From the NCBI GenBank assembly GCA_001898095.1, contig MKSH01000080.1:605-10502 (forward strand): a stretch of 9,898 bases of DNA, given 5' to 3'. Shown here in pieces: positions 1 through 6,028 of the stretch. Source of the stretch: Solirubrobacterales bacterium 70-9 (GTDB lineage: Bacteria; Actinomycetota; Thermoleophilia; Solirubrobacterales; 70-9). Numbering within the stretch: the first letter of the stretch is position 1; the number at the start of each line of letters is the position of its first letter. The notes beneath the pieces were generated by a model, which saw nothing but the letters and a program-made list of their open reading frames with translations, was not told the DNA's origin and made no database searches. A program made the position numbers and the translations under genes.

Positions 1-274
1 GATCCCGTCCACCTCGGGCCACGCGACCCTGGCGATGCCGATCCTGGCGCCGCTCGGGGACTTCGCCGACGTCAGCCGCTCGCTGGTGATCACCGGCTGG
101 AACGCGGCGTCGGGCTGGATCAACCTGATCACCCCGACCAGCGGCGTCGTCATGGGCGGCATCGCCTTGGCAAAGGTCGGCTACAACCGCTACATCCGCT
201 TCATCGCGCCGCTGATGGGGATCCTCTTCGTCGTCACCGCGGCCTTCCTGGCCGGTGCGGCGCTGATCGAATGA
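1..274 (+). CDS. YfcC/ArcD-like membrane carrier, C-terminal end (5' cut by window)
   Basis: The frame is open from base 2 to the TGA at 272-274 and gives about 90 residues; the start lies outside the window. Seen: a conserved stretch beginning [10 protein letters not shown], then an ITPTSG segment, then a final hydrophobic helix rich in Ile, Phe, Val and Ala. Family knowledge: this pattern matches the C-terminus of the YfcC/DcuC-like carrier family (C4-dicarboxylate anaerobic carrier fold). In streptococci this family includes the arginine:ornithine antiporter ArcD encoded in arc operons. Neighbour: it lies 28 bases upstream of arginine deiminase on the same strand. Inference: it probably imports arginine and exports ornithine or citrulline at the cytoplasmic membrane. 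Substrate cannot be read from this fragment; a short-chain acid or peptide carrier of the same family is possible. Confidence 0.8.
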   Translation, partial: IPSTSGHATLAMPILAPLGDFADVSRSLVITGWNAASGWINLITPTSGVVMGGIALAKVGYNRYIRFIAPLMGILFVVTAAFLAGAALIE

Positions 275-302
275 ACCTCGCACCGAAGGAAGGGAGACCC
301 TG

Positions 303-1526
303 ATGTCATTTCACGTCGACTCGGAGGTCGGGAAGCTGCGCCGCGTGCTCGTGCACGGGCCGGGCCTCGAGCACGACCGCCTCACCCCGTCGAACGCCGC
401 CGACCTCCTGTTCGACGACGTGATCTGGGTCAAACGGGCGCGCGAGGAGCACCAGGTGTTCTGCGACGCGATGCGCGAACGCGGCGTCGAGGTACTCGAG
501 GTGAAGGACCTGCTCGCGGAGACCCTCGAGGTCCCCGAGGCGCGCAACTGGCTGCTCGACCGGGTGCTCGCCGAGCGCCAGGTCGGCGTCTACCTGGCGC
601 GGACGCGGCGCGAGTGGGCCGAGAGCGCGCCGACCAAGGAGGTCGCCGAGTACCTGATCGGCGGGCTGACCAAGGAGGACGTGACCGAGGGCGAGGGACT
701 CACGTACGACTCCAACTCGGCCACCGACATGCTGTTGCCGCCGCTGCCGAACTTCATCTTCCAGCGCGACTGCTCGGCCTGGATCTACGACGGCGTCACG
801 CTCAACCCGATGGCGAAGCCGGCCCGCCGCGGCGAGACCGCCTTCATGCAGGCGATCTACCGCTGGCATCCGACCTTCGTCGCCGAGTCGGACTTCCACA
901 TCTGGCACGGCGACGTCGAGCAGGACTGGGGACGGGCGACGGTCGAGGGCGGCGACGTGATGCCGCTCGGCAAGGGCGCGGTGATGATCGGGATGGGCGA
1001 GCGGACCGCACCGCAGTCGGTGACGCTGATCGCGCGGGAGCTCTTCAAGGCGGGTTCGGCGCGGCTGGTGCTCGCCGTGAGGCTGCCGCAGCGGCGCTCC
1101 TACATGCACCTCGACACGGTGATGACGATGATCGACCACGAAGCCGTGACGATGTTCCCGGACGTCGTCGAGGACGCCCGGGTCTGGTCGATCCGCCCCG
1201 GCGACGACCCCGAGCTGCCGCTGGTCGAGCCGTTCGGCGGCGGCGTCGTCGACGCGCTCAAGTTCGCTCTTGAGCTGAGCGACATGCAGGTGATCACCAC
1301 CGGCGAGGACCCGTTCGAGAGCGAACGCGAGCAGTGGGACGACGGCACCAACGTCCTCTGCCTGGAGCCGGGCGTGGTGATCGGCTACGACCGCAACGTC
1401 GACGCCAACACCCGCATGCGGAAGGCCGGCATCGAGGTGATCACGGTCTCCGGCTTCGAGCTCAGCCGTGGCCGCGGCGGCGCCCACTGCCTGAGCTGCC
1501 CGGTCGAGCGCGACGCGGCCTACTGA
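303..1526 (+). CDS. arcA: Arginine deiminase
   Basis: A 407-residue cytoplasmic enzyme of the guanidino-group-modifying superfamily that hydrolyses L-arginine to L-citrulline and ammonia, the first step of the ADI pathway. All catalytic positions known from Pseudomonas aeruginosa ArcA can be placed: Asp156 in FQRD, Glu215 in VEGGDV, His269 and Asp271 in MHLDT, and the nucleophile Cys396 in GGAHCLSCP. Arg234 in GMGERT fits the substrate-binding arginine. The length is close to the usual 405-420 residues, so the gene looks complete. The ATG at 303 is preceded by a purine-rich Shine-Dalgarno stretch (GAAGGAAGGGAG, 285-296) at normal spacing. It follows the YfcC-like carrier by 28 bases and precedes the broken arcB by 10, an arc-operon layout. 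No arcC is visible, so citrulline use and ATP recovery must happen elsewhere or not at all. Confidence 0.97.
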   Translation: MSFHVDSEVGKLRRVLVHGPGLEHDRLTPSNAADLLFDDVIWVKRAREEHQVFCDAMRERGVEVLEVKDLLAETLEVPEARNWLLDRVLAERQVGVYLARTRREWAESAPTKEVAEYLIGGLTKEDVTEGEGLTYDSNSATDMLLPPLPNFIFQRDCSAWIYDGVTLNPMAKPARRGETAFMQAIYRWHPTFVAESDFHIWHGDVEQDWGRATVEGGDVMPLGKGAVMIGMGERTAPQSVTLIARELFKAGSARLVLAVRLPQRRSYMHLDTVMTMIDHEAVTMFPDVVEDARVWSIRPGDDPELPLVEPFGGGVVDALKFALELSDMQVITTGEDPFESEREQWDDGTNVLCLEPGVVIGYDRNVDANTRMRKAGIEVITVSGFELSRGRGGAHCLSCPVERDAAY

Positions 1527-1529
1527 GGG
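1525..1529 (+). promoter_or_regulatory. Shine-Dalgarno of the arcB relic
   Basis: GAGGG overlaps the arcA stop codon (TGA 1524-1526) and ends 7 bases before the ATA at 1537. That ATA is the first codon of the recognisable ornithine carbamoyltransferase sequence. The spacing is that of a normal start, which marks 1537 as the ancestral start position even though it is not ATG, GTG or TTG. Confidence 0.5.
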
Positions 1530-1536
1530 CGCGGCG

Positions 1537-1970
1537 ATATACAGCCTCCGCAACCGCAGCTTCCTCAAGGAGCTCGACTTCTCGGCGGGCGATCTGGCCT
1601 TCCTCCTGCGCCTGGCCGCCGCCCTGAAGACCGCCAAGTACGCGGGCAACGAGGTGCCGCGGCTGGGCGGCAAGGAGATCGCCCTGGTCTTCGAGAAGTC
1701 CTCGACCCGGACCCGCTCCGCCTTCGAGGTCGCCGCCCACGACCAGGGCGCCCACGTCACCTACCTCGATCCGTCCGGCTCTCAGCTCGGCCACAAGGAG
1801 TCGGTCGCCGACACGGCGCAGGTGCTGGGCCGGATGTACGACGCGATCGAGTTCCGCGGTGCCGCCCACCCCGCGGTCGAGGAGCTCGCGGCGAAGGCCG
1901 GCGTCCCCGTCTACAACGGCCTCACCGACGAGTGGCACCCGACCCAGAGCTGGCCGACTTCCTCACCATG
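1537..1970 (+). pseudogene. arcB: Ornithine carbamoyltransferase, truncated and frameshifted relic
   Basis: The frame from 1537 gives about 137 residues of typical OTC N-terminal (carbamoyl-phosphate) domain: an [12 protein letters not shown] opening, the STRTR phosphate-binding motif at residues 56-60, [10 protein letters not shown] near 80-89 and HPTQ at 134-137. Three lesions are visible. First, the codon at the expected start is ATA, with no ATG, GTG, TTG or CTG between an in-frame TGA at 1492 and the conserved start of the protein. Second, after HPTQ the expected ATG-CTG (Met-Leu) reads AG-CTG at 1948-1952, a one-base loss; the next codons (LADFLTM, 1950-1970) continue in another frame. 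Third, OTC similarity ends at about 1970, so the ornithine-binding domain with its SMG and HCLP motifs is gone. A functional trimeric enzyme is not expected. If the ATA were read, the product would still be a half protein. Confidence 0.88.
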
Positions 1971-2060
1971 GGCGAGTCGAGTCGGGCCCGCATTCGCCCG
2001 GGAGGATCGAGCGGTGGATTACGGATCTCCGCCGCCCCCTCCTCGGCGACCATTCGAGTC

Positions 2061-3914
2061 GTGCGATGGCTCCTCGAACACCGCGCCCGCATCCTCGCCG
2101 CGGTCGCCCTCGGCGCGATCGCCTCCGGGGGAGCGTTCCATCTCCTCGGGGAGCCGGGCATCGCGGATGCGATCTGGCGGATCGTCCTCGTCTTCCTCGC
2201 CGCCGAGCTGGCGGTCGAAGTGGGGCGGACCGTGCTGGTCAAACACCACATGGGCGTCGACACGATCGCCTTGGTGGCGATGGTCGGCTCGCTCGCGCTC
2301 GGCGAATTGCTCGCCGGGGTGGTGATCGGGCTGATGTTCTCCGGCGGCCTGGCACTCGAGGAAGTCGCCTCGACGCGGGCGCGTCGGGAGCTGACGGGAC
2401 TGGTCGAACGGGCGCCGAAGCGGGCGCGGATCCGGGTCGACGGCGAGCTTCGCGACATCCCGATCGAGGAGGTGGGGGTCGGCGACGTCGCCGTGGTCCG
2501 CACCGGCGAGGTGGTCCCGGTCGACGGGACGCTGGTCTCAGGCCAGGCGTCCATCGACACCAGCACGCTGACCGGGGAGCCGTTGCCGGTGGACCTCTCG
2601 AGCGGGATGTCGGTCCTCAGCGGGACGGCGAACGCCGGCGCGCCGTTCGAGGTGCGTGCCTCTCGGCCGGCGGCGGAAAGCGCCTACGCGGCGCTGGTCC
2701 GCCTCGTCTCCCAGGCCGAGGCCGAGCGCGCTCCGCTGGTGCGAACCGCCGACCGCTACGCCGGCTTCTTCCTGCCCGCGACGCTCCTGATCGCGGGCCT
2801 CGCCTGGGCGATCAGCGGCGATGCGGTGCGCGGCCTCGCGGTCGTCGTCGTGGCGACGCCCTGCCCGCTGATCCTGGCGGCGCCGATCGCCCTCGTCTCG
2901 GGGCTCTCGCGCGCGGCGCGGGCGGGGGTGATCGTCAAGGGCACGGGCGCGATCGAGACGCTCGGTCAGGTGCGCACGGTGCTCTTCGACAAGACCGGCA
3001 CGTTGACGGTCGGGACGCCGAAGGTGCGCGAGGTCGTGCCCCGGGGCGGCCTCGGTCGCGCCGAGATACTCGCCCTCGCGGCGTCGGTCGACAGCATGTC
3101 GGCCCACGTCCTCGGCGCCGCGCTGGGCGAGGCCGCCCAGGAGGCCGACCTGACCCTCGCGGAGCCCCGTGAGGTGGCGGAGGATCCGGGCCAGGGCATC
3201 GCCGGGACGGTTGGCGGGCGCCGCGTAGCGGTCGGGAGCCGCGATTTCCTCGTCGATCAGGGCATCCCCCGGTCACAGTTGGAGGCCGCGTCGATCATCG
3301 CCGGCCATGGCTCGGGCGAGGCGCGGGTGATGGTCGGGGTGGACGGTGAGCTGGCCGGGGTGATCGTGATGGCCGACGACCTGCGCCCCGACGCCGCCGG
3401 CATCGTTGGACGACTGCGCGCGGAGGGGGTACGGCAGGTGGCGATGGTCTCCGGCGACCGTCGCTCGGTGGCCGAGCGGATCGGTCGCGAACTGGGTGTC
3501 GACCGCGTCTACGCCGAGCAGTCGCCGCAGGACAAGCTGGAAGTGATCAGGCGACTGCGTGAGGGCGCCGGGCAGGGGCCGGTGATGATGGTCGGAGACG
3601 GGGTGAACGACGCTCCTGCCCTGGCGCTGGCCGACGTCGGCGTGGCGATGGGTGCAGCGGGGGCGACGGTGTCCTCGGAGACCGCCGACGCGGTGATCAC
3701 GGTCGACCGGGTAGACCGGGTGGCCGACGCGGTCCACGCCGGTCGCGGCGCCCTGCGGATCGCCCGGCAGAGCGTCGTGGTGGGGATGGGCCTCAGCCTG
3801 GCGGCGATGAGTGTGGCCGCGTTCGGCTACCTGCCGCCGCTCTCCGGCGCCCTGCTGCAGGAGGGGATCGACCTGGCGGTGATCCTCAACGCCCTACGCG
3901 CGTTGCGGGTCTGA
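2061..3914 (+). CDS. Heavy-metal-transporting P1B-type ATPase (TPC type)
   Basis: A 617-residue membrane pump (from GTG 2061) that couples ATP hydrolysis to transition-metal movement, usually export. Motifs seen: TGE of the actuator domain at 171-173; the transmembrane TPCP motif at 266-269; the phosphorylated Asp310 in DKTGTLT; GDGVND at 512-517; and a final helix pair ending [14 protein letters not shown]. There is no N-terminal heavy-metal (CxxC) domain. The usual P1B HP dipeptide is replaced by SAHVLG (His349 kept, Pro absent). The motif TPC fits the TPC group of P1B ATPases; the metal cannot be read from sequence. Start choice: GTG 2061 (reading VRWLLEH) matches where family similarity begins but has no clear Shine-Dalgarno. 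The frame stays open upstream through ATG 1968 and GTG 1932, and those extra codons are arcB relic plus non-homologous sequence. It is flanked by two gene relics. Confidence 0.9.
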   Translation: MRWLLEHRARILAAVALGAIASGGAFHLLGEPGIADAIWRIVLVFLAAELAVEVGRTVLVKHHMGVDTIALVAMVGSLALGELLAGVVIGLMFSGGLALEEVASTRARRELTGLVERAPKRARIRVDGELRDIPIEEVGVGDVAVVRTGEVVPVDGTLVSGQASIDTSTLTGEPLPVDLSSGMSVLSGTANAGAPFEVRASRPAAESAYAALVRLVSQAEAERAPLVRTADRYAGFFLPATLLIAGLAWAISGDAVRGLAVVVVATPCPLILAAPIALVSGLSRAARAGVIVKGTGAIETLGQVRTVLFDKTGTLTVGTPKVREVVPRGGLGRAEILALAASVDSMSAHVLGAALGEAAQEADLTLAEPREVAEDPGQGIAGTVGGRRVAVGSRDFLVDQGIPRSQLEAASIIAGHGSGEARVMVGVDGELAGVIVMADDLRPDAAGIVGRLRAEGVRQVAMVSGDRRSVAERIGRELGVDRVYAEQSPQDKLEVIRRLREGAGQGPVMMVGDGVNDAPALALADVGVAMGAAGATVSSETADAVITVDRVDRVADAVHAGRGALRIARQSVVVGMGLSLAAMSVAAFGYLPPLSGALLQEGIDLAVILNALRALRV

Positions 3915-4020
3915 GCGTCCGCCTCAACCCAACCACGCGCCTCCGCATCGAGCCGCGGGAGAAAGGGACGGTGGCTGCCGCTGGTCCCGACTGCTCAACG
4001 GCGGTCGACGGGGAGCTCGA

Positions 4021-4333
4021 CCGCGATGCGTCGGATTCGAGGATCCGGTCGATCGCCGCGCCGGCCTCGAGGTCGGCGTCGAGCCAGATCACCAACGGGG
4101 CCGGGACCATCGCGTCTGCCGCCTCCTTGTTGGAGAACTCGAAGACGTTGTGGAGGAGCTCCTCCTGGAAGGCGATTCGCCGGGGCGACGCGGACCGCGA
4201 GCGACTCGGCCCGGTCGAGCGTCAGCTCCTTGGGGGCGAGCTCGCGCGGTGATCACCGGTATTCGCCGATCACGAAGAAGGCGTTTGCGGCGACCAGCGC
4301 GATCAGCGCAGGGATGCGAAGGAGATCACTCAC
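4021..4333 (-). pseudogene. Relic of a DUF21/CBS (hemolysin C, CorC/CNNM-like) membrane protein gene
   Basis: Reading the - strand, three pieces of one family appear in the right order but in broken frames. (1) From GTG at 4333: VSDLLRIPALIALVAANAFF followed by VIGEY, the usual first transmembrane helix, ending in a stop at 4255-4253. (2) 4246 to about 4169: ELAPKELTLDRAESLAVRVA, the end of the DUF21 membrane domain. (3) 4173 to 4021, in another frame: QEELLHNVFEFSNKEAADAM, then VPAPLVIWLDADLE, the start of the CBS region. About 310 bases remain of a gene that is normally about 1.2-1.3 kb, so most of DUF21, the linker and the CBS and CorC domains are deleted. Family members are linked to Mg2+/Co2+ handling. 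The 3' flank (3915-4020) and the stretch 4334-4420 show no recognisable gene. Confidence 0.72.
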
Positions 4334-4390
4334 GGCATGCCGGTGGGCTCATGGGTGGACCAATCGTGACAGCGGAGCGGGTGCCGGGCT

Positions 4391-4403
4391 GCGGCTGAGC
4401 CGC
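4391..4403 (+). other. Small perfect hairpin upstream of the leader ORF
   Basis: GCGGC-TGA-GCCGC forms a 5-base-pair, all-GC stem with a 3-base loop, two bases before a strong AAGGAGG site. It has no T-run, so it is not an intrinsic terminator. In such GC-rich DNA a stem of this size can occur by chance. Confidence 0.25.
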
Positions 4404-4405
4404 GC

Positions 4406-4412
4406 AAGGAGG
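4406..4412 (+). promoter_or_regulatory. Strong Shine-Dalgarno (AAGGAGG) before a 31-codon ORF
   Basis: AAGGAGG is a near-perfect match to the anti-Shine-Dalgarno complement and lies 8 bases before the ATG at 4421. It is the best ribosome-binding site I see in the window and is the main reason to take the short ORF seriously. Confidence 0.5.
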
Positions 4413-4420
4413 TGCGGTCA

Positions 4421-4516
4421 ATGGCGGATGGCCGCGGCGCCAGGTGGCGTGAGGATCCGCCCATGAACCTGATCTGCGCCCGCGCTCGAGACCTGACTGG
4501 AGGAGTTGATGCCTGA
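4421..4516 (+). CDS. Possible 31-residue leader peptide, overlapping the antiporter start
   Basis: The ORF starts at ATG 4421 and ends at TGA 4514-4516; the product begins MADGRGARWRE and ends LTGGVDA. I recognise no family. For it: a near-perfect AAGGAGG at ideal spacing, and an 8-base overlap with the next gene (ATG 4509 to TGA 4516, reading ATGCCTGA), the layout of translational coupling. Five of 31 residues are Arg, which is notable before a probable arginine-family carrier and would allow an arginine-sensing leader, but Arg codons are common in GC-rich DNA. Against it: the peptide is short and lacks any known motif. It could be a leader, a small protein, or chance. Confidence 0.35.
   Translation: MADGRGARWREDPPMNLICARARDLTGGVDA
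4499..4505 (+). promoter_or_regulatory. Shine-Dalgarno of the antiporter gene
   Basis: GGAGGAG ends 3 bases before ATG 4509; its GGAGG core (4499-4503) lies 5 bases before it. It sits inside the coding part of the short upstream ORF, so ribosomes translating that ORF would pass over it. It favours ATG 4509 over the in-frame ATG at 4539. Confidence 0.55.
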
Positions 4517-5975
4517 GACCGCACCGGTCGCGACCGCGATGACCGATGGACACCTTTCGTCGAGCGGCGACGGAGGAGTGGAGAAGCCCCGCCTGAAACG
4601 AGAGATCGGGCTGTGGCTGGCCACGGCGCTCGTGATCGGCAACATGATCGGCTCGGGGATCTTCCTGCTGCCCTCCGCGCTCGCCGCCGCCGCGGGTCCG
4701 GTCTCGATCGTCGCCTGGGTCTTCACCGGGGTGGGCGCGCTGTTGCTCGCCTTCGTCTTCGCCCGGCTCGGCGGCGCGTTCCCCCGCACCGGCGGGCCCT
4801 ACGCCTACGCGCGCCGGGCCTTCGGCGACTTCGTCGGCTTCCAGACCGCCTGGGGATACTGGATCGCGGCCTGGGCCGGCAACGCGGCGATCGCCGTCGC
4901 CTTCGTCGGCTACCTCGCCGTCTTCTGGCCGCAGTTGGGGACGAACAACCTGCTCGCCGCGCTGGTCGGCATCGCGCTGATCTGGCTGCTGACCGTGGTC
5001 AACATCCTCGGCGTCCGCGAAGGCGCCTGGCTGCAGGGGATCACCACCGTGCTGAAGTTCGTGCCGCTGGCGGCGATCGCCGTCGTCGGCCTCTTCTTCG
5101 TCCACGGGTCGAACTACACGCCGTTTGCGCCGCAGGGGACCTGGAGCGCGATCTCCGCCGCCGCGCCGCTGACCCTGTGGGCGTTCATCGGCCTCGAGTC
5201 CGCCACGGTCGTGGCCGAGGAGGTGAAGGACCCGAAGCGCAACATCCCGCGGGCGACGATGTACGGGACGCTGGTGACGACGGTCGTCTACATCCTCGGC
5301 ACGGTCGCAATCATGGGGATCGTCCCGCGCGGGGAGCTGGCCACCTCCTCGAGCCCGTTCGCACTCGCCGCCGGCACCGCCTTCGGCGGCAGCTGGGACA
5401 AGGTGATCGCGCTGGTCGCCCTGGTCGCCACCTTCGGCTGCCTGAACGGCTGGACCATGCTGACCGCGCGGGTGCCGCTGGCGGCCGCCGAAGACGGGAT
5501 CTTCCCGAAGTGGTTCGCGCACGTCGAGGGCAAGCGGCGCACGCCGGTCTTCGGCCTGGTCGTCTCCTCGGTGCTGGTCTCCGGCCTGATGCTGATGAAC
5601 TACACCAAGGGCCTGGTCGACGCCTTCACCTTCGTGCTGCTGCTGGCGACGCTGACCACGCTGATCCCCTACGCCTACTCGGCGGCGGCGCAGGCCTACC
5701 TCTACATCACCGAGCCGGAACTGTTCGAGAAGAAGAAGTTCGTCCGCGACACGGTGATCGCGTCCCTCGCCTTCGCCTACTCCGTCTGGGCGATCACCGG
5801 CTCGGGGAAGGACATCATCGCCAAGGGGTTCGTGCTGCTCCTGGCGGGGATCCCGGTCTACGTCTTCGTGCGCTGGCAGCGCCACCGGGAAGGCTTCCCG
5901 GTGGCGCCGGAGGGCGCGAACGGCGCCGCTCTCCTCACCCCGGCGGAGGCGCCGCGCCCGGCCGAGGTCCCCTGA
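4509..5975 (+). CDS. Amino-acid antiporter of the APC superfamily, AdiC/ArcD-like
   Basis: A 488-residue inner-membrane carrier with the roughly 12 helices of the basic amino acid/polyamine antiporter family. Seen: the helix-1 substrate motif GNMIGSGIF (residues 45-53). Residues corresponding to key sites of E. coli arginine:agmatine antiporter AdiC are kept: Trp224 and Glu230 in LWAFIGLES (AdiC Trp202, Glu208), Trp315 in LNGWTML (AdiC Trp293), and Asn125 in AAWAGN (AdiC Asn101). The KDPKRNIPRAT loop after helix 6 is also typical. The N-terminal about 28 residues and the Ala/Pro-rich C-terminal tail lie outside the membrane core. The ATG at 4509 was chosen because GGAGGAG (4499-4505) lies just upstream; TTG 4506 and ATG 4539 are alternatives. 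Inference from the nearby arginine deiminase: arginine exchange for ornithine, citrulline or agmatine. Other cationic or neutral amino acids are not excluded. Confidence 0.88.
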   Translation: MPETAPVATAMTDGHLSSSGDGGVEKPRLKREIGLWLATALVIGNMIGSGIFLLPSALAAAAGPVSIVAWVFTGVGALLLAFVFARLGGAFPRTGGPYAYARRAFGDFVGFQTAWGYWIAAWAGNAAIAVAFVGYLAVFWPQLGTNNLLAALVGIALIWLLTVVNILGVREGAWLQGITTVLKFVPLAAIAVVGLFFVHGSNYTPFAPQGTWSAISAAAPLTLWAFIGLESATVVAEEVKDPKRNIPRATMYGTLVTTVVYILGTVAIMGIVPRGELATSSSPFALAAGTAFGGSWDKVIALVALVATFGCLNGWTMLTARVPLAAAEDGIFPKWFAHVEGKRRTPVFGLVVSSVLVSGLMLMNYTKGLVDAFTFVLLLATLTTLIPYAYSAAAQAYLYITEPELFEKKKFVRDTVIASLAFAYSVWAITGSGKDIIAKGFVLLLAGIPVYVFVRWQRHREGFPVAPEGANGAALLTPAEAPRPAEVP

Positions 5976-6028
5976 CCGGGGTGGGCCGCAACGTGGAATC
6001 ACGAAGGACGCGAAGGACCTGAGGGACG

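Noticed and set aside
2001..2325. GGAGG at 2001-2005 followed by GTG 2014, a good-looking start
   Set aside because: It lies in the old OTC frame, not the ATPase frame, and encodes only Pro/Ser/Arg-rich low-complexity sequence to a stop at 2325 inside the ATPase gene.
4351..4398. 15-residue ORF starting ATG 4351
   Set aside because: It has no Shine-Dalgarno site, no recognisable sequence and no link to the following gene.
5959..5988. Possible hairpin around the antiporter stop (CCCC-TGACC-GGGG with an outer CGGCC/GGCCG)
   Set aside because: There is no T-run and the stem is small with an internal loop; in GC-rich DNA this is weak evidence for a terminator.
6001..6020. Short direct repeat GAAGGACG/GAAGGACC before the P2 ATPase start
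   Set aside because: Two imperfect copies of 7-8 bases in a purine-rich ribosome-binding region; nothing beyond chance.
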